A stretch of DNA of 64,000 bases from Bacteroidetes bacterium GWE2_42_24 (GTDB taxonomy: Bacteria; Bacteroidota; Bacteroidia; Bacteroidales; TTA-H9): the NCBI GenBank assembly GCA_001768515.1, contig MEOA01000021.1:1-64000 (forward strand), read 5' to 3'. Numbering within the stretch: position 1 is the stretch's first letter; each line of letters starts with the position of its first letter. The notes below the pieces were generated by a model. It saw nothing but the letters and a program-made list of their open reading frames with translations. It did no database searches and had not been told where the DNA came from. Both the position numbers and the translations under genes were made by a program. Below are positions 1 to 7,290 of this stretch, in pieces.

Positions 1-31
1 TAATGAGTTTAAATTACAACCTTCAGGGATG

Positions 32-107
32 CAGAATGTGCTGAAAGAATCAGGATCATTCATATTTTGGTCTTCGGATTGTTTCACACAATTACAGGTA
101 GAACCTT
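32..107 (+). repeat. Dispersed intergenic repeat, copy 1
   Basis: A 76-base stretch beginning CAGAATGTGCT and ending AGAACCTT aligns without gaps to 14662-14737 with about 10 mismatches (about 87 percent identity by eye). Weaker similarity continues about 25 bases to the left in both copies. Both copies lie in non-coding DNA on the same strand, each about 75-160 bases before a gene. No transposase or terminal inverted repeats are visible, so the type of element is unknown. Confidence 0.75.
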
Positions 108-118
108 TTAAGATTTGG

Positions 119-126
119 TATCTTTG
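119..126 (+). promoter_or_regulatory. Bacteroidota -7 promoter element (TATCTTTG)
   Basis: TATCTTTG fits the phylum -7 consensus TAnnTTTG and lies 56 bases before the ATG at 182. No clear TTTG -33 box at the usual spacing was seen. Confidence 0.5.
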
Positions 127-181
127 CTGAAGAAAGCACAATCTGTCACCCACGCGCGCTTAATTTTAAATTCATATCACG

Positions 182-682
182 ATGAACTTCAAATCATTTC
201 TATTTATTTCCATGATCGGAGGCCTGTGCATACATTGCAAAAGTCCCGCAGAGCCTGCCCGCAATAATCCGACTGTGGCAATGTCTCAACCGCTGATCAT
301 TTATAAGACTACTGAAAATTTTAACCAGAACACGCCTATCTCACTGAGTCAGGATGGCACGGTTGTTCAAGGTTACCCCTCCCCTTCAGACCTTAAAAAT
401 AGCGATGGATTACGTCTTCCGATAGAACTCAAAAATGGATACCTCCTCGATAAGAGAGGAATTGGCCCTGACGTTGCATTTATCAGACTAACGTATTCAG
501 AATACAGCCAGTTAAAGCAGGCACCAGAGCCGGATCAATTACTGAAGATGATCATTGAAAAACAACCTATTAAAGAAATGTGGCGTTGTAATCGGAAAGC
601 TAACGATGAATTAAATATTAAATATGCCAACGAATTGATCGAAACCAGGCAACTTGATAAAATGTGCGAGCGATTGAAATAA
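182..682 (+). CDS. Hypothetical lipoprotein, 166 aa
   Basis: Not recognised as a known family. The N-terminus has a short basic start, a hydrophobic stretch (FLFISMIGGLCIHC) and then Cys-Lys-Ser. This resembles a Bacteroidota lipoprotein signal in which Cys19 would be lipidated, although the residues before the Cys (CIH) are a poor lipobox. The rest is soluble and mixed alpha/beta in composition. A WRCNRKANDELN segment near residue 137 is followed by a charged C-terminus that contains another Cys. A -7 promoter box sits 56 bases upstream, preceded by a dispersed repeat, and the gene appears to be transcribed alone. No gene partner suggests a function. It could be an uncharacterised periplasmic or outer-membrane lipoprotein. 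Confidence 0.6.
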   Translation: MNFKSFLFISMIGGLCIHCKSPAEPARNNPTVAMSQPLIIYKTTENFNQNTPISLSQDGTVVQGYPSPSDLKNSDGLRLPIELKNGYLLDKRGIGPDVAFIRLTYSEYSQLKQAPEPDQLLKMIIEKQPIKEMWRCNRKANDELNIKYANELIETRQLDKMCERLK

Positions 683-752
683 ATCTTCTTAACAAATGTT
701 AAACGACTACAATTCAAACTTGTAGAATTTTTCTCAGTAATTAGAAAAGCTG

Positions 753-760
753 TAATTTTG
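753..760 (+). promoter_or_regulatory. Bacteroidota -7 promoter element (TAATTTTG)
   Basis: TAATTTTG matches TAnnTTTG and lies about 110 bases before the GTG at 871. The intervening leader begins with a hairpin at 761-783 (GCCGGCGA pairing with TCGTCGGC, one G-U pair), so the 5' UTR of the DhaL-DegV gene is probably structured. Confidence 0.55.
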
Positions 761-870
761 CCGGCGAGAACTTTTCGTCGGCATTATTGTTTTTGATCGG
801 GCTTACTGACCGACAAAACCAAGTCTGTCGCTTTGAGTTTTTTTATGAGTGTTAATTAATTATAAAGTAA

Positions 871-2661
871 GTGACTACTACCGCTACCCAACTTGATGGC
901 AAAGGACTCTACTACAGTTTTCTGGCCGGTGCGCAACGAATATTCGACAACCAACATCTCCTGAATAAAATCAATGTTTTCCCTGTGGCTGATGCCGATA
1001 CAGGGACTAACTTTGCATCTACCATGCGTAGCATTGTGGACACGATTATCCCTACTGACAATCTTAAAGCGACGGCAGTGGCGCTCGCCGATGCGGCCCT
1101 GATCGGTGCCAGAGGAAATTCCGGAATCATCTTCGCTCAATTTCTCTACGGCTTTAGCAACGAAATTGAGACAGACGGGAACATGGGGGTTCATGGCTTT
1201 GCCTTAGCTGTAAAAAACGGTGTGAAGTATGCTTACGATGCAATTTCCAATCCTGTGGAAGGGACCATGATTACCGTCATTAGAGAATGGTCGGAAAGTA
1301 TATATTCGATGAAGGATAAAATTAACGACTTCAACAAAATGATGGAAAATTCAATGCAGGTCGCAATAAAATCACTCGAGCAGACACCTAAAAAGCTGGA
1401 AGTTTTAGCCAAAGCTAACGTGGTAGATGCCGGAGGAAAAGCCTTCGTTTTATTTCTGGAAGGGATCATCGAATTTTTTAAAACCGGTGAGCTCAAAAAC
1501 CTTTTAACTGCTCGTAACATTATAAAAGTAAAAGATATAACGAGCATATCGCACGAAGATATCACCTTCAGGTACTGTACTGAGGCACTCCTCACAGGTT
1601 TGAATATTGACAAGAATACAATCAAACGCAAACTGAACCATATGGGAGATTCTCTTGTAGTAGCCGGGTCGGAACAAAAAGTCAGGGTTCATATTCACAC
1701 CGACTTCCCAAGTACGGTTTTCGCTACGCTTAACAACCATGGCCTCATTGGTTTTCAAAAGGTTGATGACATGGTTTTCCAGCAAGAGATTAACACAAAC
1801 CGAAAAACATCTGTCGCACTTTTAACCGATTCAACCGCAGACCTGCCGCAAGAGTTCATCGACCGCTATCAGATTCACGTTGTTCCTCTTTCGGTTCATT
1901 TCGGAGAACAATTTTTTCTGGACGGGATCACCTTATCAGGCAGCGATTTCTCGAAAATGTATTTTAAATCAACAGCCTACCCAACCACAGCTCAGCCTGC
2001 TTTTAAAGATTTCACCAACAAATACTCTTTTCTCACTGGTCACTATGACTCCATCATTTCGTTTCACATCACAAGTGGTATGAGCGGTACATGGAGTAAT
2101 AGTTCCAAAGCAGCCAAATCAATCGGCCTCCAAATGAAAAAAAAGATTGATGTCATCGATAGCAAACGACTGTCAGGCGGTTTAGGGATGATGATGGTTC
2201 GCGCGGCTCAACTCATTGAATCGGGTACTTCGCATGAAGAAATTGTTGCCCTTGGTCAAGAGTGGATAAAAAAGACCCACATGTTTGTTACTGCCAAAAC
2301 CATGAAATACATCGTTCGCAGCGGTCGGGTAAGCCCGATAAAAGGCTTCATCGGCAATCTTTTGAAGATTAAGCCAGTAATTGTGGTGAATAACCTCGGC
2401 GTAACTGAAGCCATGGGCAAACCTTTTACAGAAAAGGGAGCTGTGAATATTGTCATGAAAAAAATTCGCGACCTGGTAAAACAGGGAAAAGTGTGGAATT
2501 ACGTCGTGACACACTTTCAAAATGAAGAAACCGCCATGTGGTATGTTGAGCAAATCAAAGAACTTACCGGTCTTGATCCGCTGTTTGTCAAAGAGGGCAG
2601 TCCGGTACTCTCTGTCAATGTCGGCCCGGGTATCGTAGCCGTGAGTATTATGATGGAATAA
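871..2661 (+). CDS. DhaL-DegV fusion, fatty-acid-kinase-like (FakA-FakB in one chain)
   Basis: Residues 1-200 form a DhaL kinase domain. The nucleotide/metal loop DADTGTN is at 41-47 and GARGNSG at 79-85, as in FakA/YloV. Residues 200-305 match the FakA middle region. From residue 313 a DegV/FakB fatty-acid-binding domain begins (LLTDSTADLP) and runs to the end, with the HITSGMSGT segment typical of DegV. In Firmicutes, FakA phosphorylates a fatty acid held by a separate FakB, giving acyl phosphate. Here kinase and carrier are one 596-residue cytoplasmic chain. The GTG start at 871 is chosen because it places the conserved LDGKGLYYSFLAGA at residues 8-21. The next gene is an acyl-CoA synthetase, which fits use of exogenous or recycled fatty acids (inference). 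Catalytic function has not been shown for this fused form as far as I know. Confidence 0.88.
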   Translation: MTTTATQLDGKGLYYSFLAGAQRIFDNQHLLNKINVFPVADADTGTNFASTMRSIVDTIIPTDNLKATAVALADAALIGARGNSGIIFAQFLYGFSNEIETDGNMGVHGFALAVKNGVKYAYDAISNPVEGTMITVIREWSESIYSMKDKINDFNKMMENSMQVAIKSLEQTPKKLEVLAKANVVDAGGKAFVLFLEGIIEFFKTGELKNLLTARNIIKVKDITSISHEDITFRYCTEALLTGLNIDKNTIKRKLNHMGDSLVVAGSEQKVRVHIHTDFPSTVFATLNNHGLIGFQKVDDMVFQQEINTNRKTSVALLTDSTADLPQEFIDRYQIHVVPLSVHFGEQFFLDGITLSGSDFSKMYFKSTAYPTTAQPAFKDFTNKYSFLTGHYDSIISFHITSGMSGTWSNSSKAAKSIGLQMKKKIDVIDSKRLSGGLGMMMVRAAQLIESGTSHEEIVALGQEWIKKTHMFVTAKTMKYIVRSGRVSPIKGFIGNLLKIKPVIVVNNLGVTEAMGKPFTEKGAVNIVMKKIRDLVKQGKVWNYVVTHFQNEETAMWYVEQIKELTGLDPLFVKEGSPVLSVNVGPGIVAVSIMME

Positions 2662-2903
2662 ACACCATATTTGCATCTTTTATCCCGACCAGCAACTTTC
2701 TCTTACAAACTACGCCATCGAAGCACTGACATCTGGACTGACCGCAATAAGATATTAACTGTATTAACATTATTCGCAACATCTTGCACACTGATTATCA
2801 ACAGATCACTGGAATTGATAAAAATCATTTTGGGTTAAAACCGCAAAAAATTTATCAATCTGTTTTTTTTATACTTTTACGCCTTCTCAACCAAACTTAG
2901 TAT

Positions 2904-4523
2904 ATGGTTAACGAACGTTATTCTGAACTAGTGCGGCAAAGCTTTCTTGAAAATGCAGAAAGAACCGCTTTTTCAAACTACGAGGGGGGATCACTTACCT
3001 ACGGGCAGGTTGCACGTCTTATCAACCAACTGCACGACTTATTCAGGCAAGCTGGTATTAAACCTCAGGATCACGTCGCCCTGATAGGCAAAAACTCTTC
3101 TAACTGGGCTACAGCCTATATGGCTTCTATCACTTATGGATGTGTCATTGTTCCTATCCTCCCGAATTTCATTCCATCCGACGTTCAACACATTATCAAC
3201 CACAGTGAATCTGTATGGTTGTTTACCGGAATCCAAAACATGGAGCCACTGCGTTGGGATTCGATGCCCGCACTAAAAGCAGCAATTTCACTTGATGATT
3301 TTTCGATTATTGAATCACGTGTTACTATTGATCCGACTAATACACTTGAAACCACCGATTCACAGACACCTTATATTGCCAATCTGCCCATGGAGGCTAA
3401 AATGGTTCTGTTGTACACAAGTGGAACAATGGGCTTTTCCCGCGGCGTAATGCTAAGCCACAGAAGTATCTCAGGGAATATTGAATACTCGCGAACCCAC
3501 ATGCCCCTTGTTCCCGGCGACAAAATACTGAGTTTTTTACCACTGGCACATGCCTACGGATGTGCTATTGAATTTTTATACCCCTTTACCCTGGGTTGTC
3601 ACATTACCTTCCTTGGTAAAATGCCAACACCTCAGGTTTTGGTGCGGGCTTTCGGTGAAATCAAACCTCGTTTAATTCTCTCCGTTCCTCTCATTATTGA
3701 AAAAATTTATAAAAAGCAGTTGAAGCCGATTATTGACAAACCCATCATGAAGGTTTTAATGAACATTCCCGGCATCAACAAAATCATTTTCAAAAAGGTA
3801 AACAAGAAGCTCTCCGATGTATTTGGAGGAAATTTCGTTGAACTGGTGATTGGCGGTGCTCCTATGAATGAAGATGTACAGCGGTTTCTTAAAAAGATAA
3901 AATTCAGATTTACGGTTGGCTATGGAATGACTGAATGCGGCCCCCTGATGAGTTATGCCCCTTGGAATCTAAATCCAATCAATGCATGCGGACGCGTAGT
4001 TGATCAACTTGAGATGAAAATTGATTCACGCGATCAGAAAAACACCGTTGGCGAAATCATGGTCCGCGGCACCAACGTCATGGAAGGCTATTACCGTAAT
4101 CCTGAAACTACTGCCATAGCCCTAACAACCGACGGATGGCTGAGAACAGGTGATCTTGGCGTCATAGATGAAAAAGGATTCTTATACATTAAAGGCCGCA
4201 GCAAAAGCATGATCCTTGGCGCCAACGGACAGAATATTTATCCTGAAGAAATTGAATCAAAGATTAATAACTTACCGTTTGTCGCGGAATCACTTGTAGT
4301 TGAAAGACGAGAAAATCTGGTAGCCCTCATCTACCCTGATCTCGACTGGGTTGATGCTCATAAGGTCAGCGAGGATCATCTAAATCATATAATTGAACAG
4401 GCAAGATTACAACTCAACAAAGAGCTTCCTTCCTTTATGAGGATCATGACTTGCGAGGTTTTTAAAAACGAATTTGAAAAAACACCTAAACGGAGCATCA
4501 AACGATTTCTTTATCAACAATGA
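2904..4523 (+). CDS. AMP-forming long-chain acyl-CoA synthetase
   Basis: A 539-residue member of the ANL adenylate-forming superfamily. It activates a fatty acid with ATP to acyl-AMP and then acyl-CoA. Visible motifs are the phosphate loop YTSGTMGFSRGVMLSH near residue 170, the A5-type motif VGYGMTECGP, the adenosine-binding aspartate in GWLRTGDLG, and the hinge region KGRSKSMILGANGQNIYPEE. The C-terminal domain is present but short, ending with TPKRSIKRFLY, where the lysine of the conserved P-x-x-x-K-R segment can be seen. There is no signal peptide. The gene is 243 bases after the DhaL-DegV fusion on the same strand and 32 bases before a HAD phosphatase. Acyl specificity cannot be read from the sequence; long or medium chain is likely from family resemblance. 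Confidence 0.9.
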   Translation: MVNERYSELVRQSFLENAERTAFSNYEGGSLTYGQVARLINQLHDLFRQAGIKPQDHVALIGKNSSNWATAYMASITYGCVIVPILPNFIPSDVQHIINHSESVWLFTGIQNMEPLRWDSMPALKAAISLDDFSIIESRVTIDPTNTLETTDSQTPYIANLPMEAKMVLLYTSGTMGFSRGVMLSHRSISGNIEYSRTHMPLVPGDKILSFLPLAHAYGCAIEFLYPFTLGCHITFLGKMPTPQVLVRAFGEIKPRLILSVPLIIEKIYKKQLKPIIDKPIMKVLMNIPGINKIIFKKVNKKLSDVFGGNFVELVIGGAPMNEDVQRFLKKIKFRFTVGYGMTECGPLMSYAPWNLNPINACGRVVDQLEMKIDSRDQKNTVGEIMVRGTNVMEGYYRNPETTAIALTTDGWLRTGDLGVIDEKGFLYIKGRSKSMILGANGQNIYPEEIESKINNLPFVAESLVVERRENLVALIYPDLDWVDAHKVSEDHLNHIIEQARLQLNKELPSFMRIMTCEVFKNEFEKTPKRSIKRFLYQQ

Positions 4524-4555
4524 AGGTATAGCCTTTATATAATTATTCTTTTCTT

Positions 4556-5206
4556 GTGGTTTATAAGACAATTATATGGGACTGGAACGGCACCCTGTTG
4601 AATGATGTTTCAGTCTGTATTGGATCGATGAACAAAATGTTGTCGCAAAGGGGGCTGCCATTGCTCAATGAACATCGCTACCGTCAAATCTTCACCTTCC
4701 CGGTGAAGGATTATTATGACCAGCTCGGCTTCGATGACAATAAGGATCCATTTGAGGAGATAGGGTTGGAATTTATCCGTTACTTCAGGGAAAGCCTGCC
4801 GGGGGTTCCCTTACAGGAAGGAGCTAAGAACATCCTCGCGAAAATTAAAGCAGATGGCCATCGTCAGGTTATTCTATCTGCCATGGAACACCAATCCCTG
4901 ATTAAAAATGTCAGGCATTTCCAGATTGATCACTGGTTTGATTCAATCATCGGGATCGACAATGATTACGGTGGCGGCAAAAGTCATCTCGTTCAGAAAA
5001 TTAAAGATATTCATTCCATTGCACCAGATGAATGCCTCATGATTGGCGATACCCTGCACGACGCCGAAGTGGCTTTACAGGCAGGCTGGAATTGTGCACT
5101 TACAGCTTCAGGTCACCAGTCGTACAACCGATTACTTGTGGCAGGTGTCCCTGTCTTCCATGACCTGAATGAGATTGGAATATGGCTCAGTAGCCTTCAG
5201 GATTAG
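4556..5206 (+). CDS. HAD-family phosphatase (phosphoglycolate-phosphatase-like)
   Basis: 216 residues with all HAD motifs. Motif I is IIWDWNGTLLNDV at residue 5 (nucleophile Asp8; the second Asp of the usual DxD is Asn here). Motif II is ILSAMEHQ, a lysine lies in GGGKSH, and motif IV is MIGDTLHDAEVA. The helical cap lies between motifs I and II, as in subfamily IA (Gph-like). The Asp-to-Asn change in motif I (DWN) also occurs in some active HAD phosphatases, so loss of activity is not implied. The start is GTG, 32 bases after the acyl-CoA synthetase, so cotranscription is likely. The 3' end overlaps the convergent MORN gene by 20 bases. The substrate is unknown. Confidence 0.85.
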   Translation: MVYKTIIWDWNGTLLNDVSVCIGSMNKMLSQRGLPLLNEHRYRQIFTFPVKDYYDQLGFDDNKDPFEEIGLEFIRYFRESLPGVPLQEGAKNILAKIKADGHRQVILSAMEHQSLIKNVRHFQIDHWFDSIIGIDNDYGGGKSHLVQKIKDIHSIAPDECLMIGDTLHDAEVALQAGWNCALTASGHQSYNRLLVAGVPVFHDLNEIGIWLSSLQD

Positions 5207-5963
5207 GCTGATTGGCCGGATCATTAACCGGATCTATAGGCACAGCTTCTTCGGTTTCATCCTTGATGTAAGTCTCTGCAGTCAGAATGGCACCATTCTG
5301 GTAAACTTCTTTTTTCTTCAGTTTGCCATCGATTGTATAGAACAGCCACTCACCATCTTTTTTACCGTTATTGTAATTCCCTTTAAACTGTAAAATTCCC
5401 TCCGGGAGCCATCCCTGAACAACACCCTGCGCCTTATCATCTGCATAATTCATCTCAAATTTCACACTCCCTGTCTGAAAAAACTCACGATACAATCCAT
5501 TTCGTGAACCAGCTTTCCACATCTGTATTTGTGCTGTCACAGAATCAGCAGCAAAATAGGCAGCCCACCGCCCTTCAGGAATCCCGTTCTTGTATTGCTC
5601 TTCTGCGATCTTGTGACCAGAAGCATCAAACATAGTCCAAAGGCTGTCCTTTTTTTGCCCCAAAAAATACCCTGTAGCCTGTAATCCTCCCAGATCATCA
5701 TACATCCGGGTAAATGAATGTTCACCATCCAAGGCATGGATTATCACTGTCTTCAACTTCCCCTCTTCATTGAAATAACGAAATTCACCTACAGGCTTAT
5801 CGTCAACAAACCGTCCACGATATCTTACTACCCCATTGGGATAGTTTTTCTTCCAGACCCCTTGCTTTCGTCCATGACTATCAGTCTTGTTCAGGGTATC
5901 AGACGACTGCGAAAAGACCGTCAGTGATGAAAACAGCAGCAGATAAAAAATGAAGATGCGCAT
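5187..5963 (-). CDS. Exported MORN-repeat protein (YwqK-like), 258 aa
   Basis: An N-terminal signal peptide (MRIFIFYLLLFSSLTVFSQ) is followed by about seven repeats of the type G-x-W-x-x-Y/F-x-x-x-G-x-(I/L)-x-x-x-x-x-Y. Examples are GVWKKNYPNGVVRYRG, PVGEFRYFNEEGKLK, GRWAAYF and DGEWLFYTIDGKLKKK. These are the MORN-type hairpins of the so-called YwqK antitoxin family, although in Bacteroidota such proteins are usually exported and not linked to a toxin. The C-terminus is acidic and Pro-rich. The gene converges with the HAD phosphatase and overlaps it by 20 bases. It starts divergently from recR, whose promoter lies in the short gap. Function is unknown. A smaller relative lies at 17923-18384. 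Confidence 0.82.
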   Translation of the reverse strand: MRIFIFYLLLFSSLTVFSQSSDTLNKTDSHGRKQGVWKKNYPNGVVRYRGRFVDDKPVGEFRYFNEEGKLKTVIIHALDGEHSFTRMYDDLGGLQATGYFLGQKKDSLWTMFDASGHKIAEEQYKNGIPEGRWAAYFAADSVTAQIQMWKAGSRNGLYREFFQTGSVKFEMNYADDKAQGVVQGWLPEGILQFKGNYNNGKKDGEWLFYTIDGKLKKKEVYQNGAILTAETYIKDETEEAVPIDPVNDPANQPNPEGY

Positions 5964-5979
5964 ATCAGGAGGCGTTTAA

Positions 5980-6007
5980 TTTGAAAGGTTGAAAACTGTT
6001 AACTTTG
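5980..6007 (+). promoter_or_regulatory. recR promoter (TTTG ... TAACTTTG)
   Basis: TTTG at 5980-5983 and TAACTTTG at 6000-6007, separated by 16 bases, slightly short for the -33/-7 pair. The expected transcription start lies just after the in-frame TTG at 5989, which argues that translation begins at ATG 6031. Confidence 0.6.
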
Positions 6008-6030
6008 CCAATGCAAAGATAATTGAATCG

Positions 6031-6645
6031 ATGACTGATTACCCCTCTGCCCTGCTAGAAAAAGCAGTAAACGAATTTTCCAGACTACCCGGAGTTGGCC
6101 GTAAGACTGCTCTCAGGTTTTGCCTTCATCTGCTTAAGCTGCCACCGGCTGAATCGGAAGAACTTGGACAAACGATTATCCGGCTACGCACCGGCATCAG
6201 ACAATGCGAAGTATGTCACAACCTCAGCGACAGTTCTCGTTGTTCCATCTGTAATGACCGTCGCCGAGACACTTCGGTTGTGTGTATTGTTGAATCAATA
6301 CGCGATGTATTGGCCATCGAAAACACAACGCAATTCCGTGGTGTTTATCATGTATTGGGAGGGATCATCTCACCTATGGAAGGAATAGGCCCAACTGATC
6401 TCTCGCTGCCTCAGCTCGAAGAGAGAGCAGCTAAAAGTACAATCAACGAATTCATTCTTGCTTTGCCCGCCACCCTCGAAGGTGATACAACCAGTTACTA
6501 TATTTACCGAAAGTTGTCAGCTGTCTCATCGGCCACATTCAGCACCATCGCTCGCGGCATTGCCGTTGGTGATGAGTTGGAATACACCGACGAAATAACC
6601 CTCGGTCGCTCAATTCTGAACAGGACACCCTATCACAGCCGATAA
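6031..6645 (+). CDS. Recombination mediator protein RecR
   Basis: 204 residues from the ATG at 6031, the normal RecR length. An in-frame TTG at 5989 is rejected because the -7 box overlaps it. RecR acts with RecF/RecO to load RecA onto SSB-coated single-stranded DNA. Visible in order are a helix-hairpin-helix (RLPGVGRKTALRF, about residues 18-30), a four-cysteine zinc finger (CEVCHNL...CSICND, about residues 57-72), a Toprim domain beginning VCIVESIRDVLAIE, and the C-terminal ring-forming segment ending ELEYTDEITLGRSILNR. The gene is divergent from the MORN gene and is followed by an unrelated membrane protein. No recF, recO or dnaX lies nearby. Confidence 0.95.
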   Translation: MTDYPSALLEKAVNEFSRLPGVGRKTALRFCLHLLKLPPAESEELGQTIIRLRTGIRQCEVCHNLSDSSRCSICNDRRRDTSVVCIVESIRDVLAIENTTQFRGVYHVLGGIISPMEGIGPTDLSLPQLEERAAKSTINEFILALPATLEGDTTSYYIYRKLSAVSSATFSTIARGIAVGDELEYTDEITLGRSILNRTPYHSR

Positions 6646-6686
6646 CCAATTAATACACACAGAAATCATCCTAAACATTAATCATC

Positions 6687-7208
6687 ATGTTTTTTAATGA
6701 AGAACAACGCTTTAGGCAAAAGCTCATTCTCCTACCAATCGCCTTCTCCGGCCTTGTAATTCTTGTCGTTCTGTGTGCCGGCCTCTATTCACAAATGGTC
6801 TTAAACAAACCATTCGGCAACAATCCCATGAGCAACAAAGGACTAATTCTTGCGATTTCTATTATCCTTCTGATCTATGTCGCAATATTCTGGCTCTTTA
6901 ATTTCACTTGCCTCTTCACGCGAATTGACCGCGAAGGTATAACCATTCGGTTCCGTCCATTCCATAGAAAGCCAATTCTCGTCAGATGGGAGGAAATCGA
7001 AAGTTACGAAATAGTAAAATACAATCCAATTGGAGATTACGGTGGATGGGGATTACAATCAGGCAGAAAAGGAAAAGCCTATAACGTCAGCGGTAACATT
7101 GGGCTACAACTCATCCTGAAGAATCAGAAGAAAATCCTGATCGGAACCCAAAATAAAGAAAAGATGCAGAATTTCTTTTCCTCTCTGGAGAAAAGAAATC
7201 AGGACTGA
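6687..7208 (+). CDS. Two-TM membrane protein with PH-like domain, unknown function
   Basis: 173 residues. Two hydrophobic spans (about residues 14-33, LLPIAFSGLVILVVLCAGLY, and 53-73, ILAISIILLIYVAIFWLFNF) are followed by a cytoplasmic beta-rich domain of about 100 residues. In that domain, WEEIESYEIVKYNPIGDYGGWG and the later GNIGLQLILKNQKKILIGTQ resemble conserved hypothetical proteins of Bacteroidota with a bacterial pleckstrin-homology-like fold (recollection of the family, not searched). It ends in a basic helix. It starts 41 bases after recR, so readthrough is possible. No function can be assigned. Confidence 0.8.
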   Translation: MFFNEEQRFRQKLILLPIAFSGLVILVVLCAGLYSQMVLNKPFGNNPMSNKGLILAISIILLIYVAIFWLFNFTCLFTRIDREGITIRFRPFHRKPILVRWEEIESYEIVKYNPIGDYGGWGLQSGRKGKAYNVSGNIGLQLILKNQKKILIGTQNKEKMQNFFSSLEKRNQD

Positions 7209-7290
7209 TATGCTGATCAACCGGAGCGCCCTATTTGGGTATGCCATGCAAATTCAATAGGTTTGCAATTTACTTTAACCATTTCGAATA

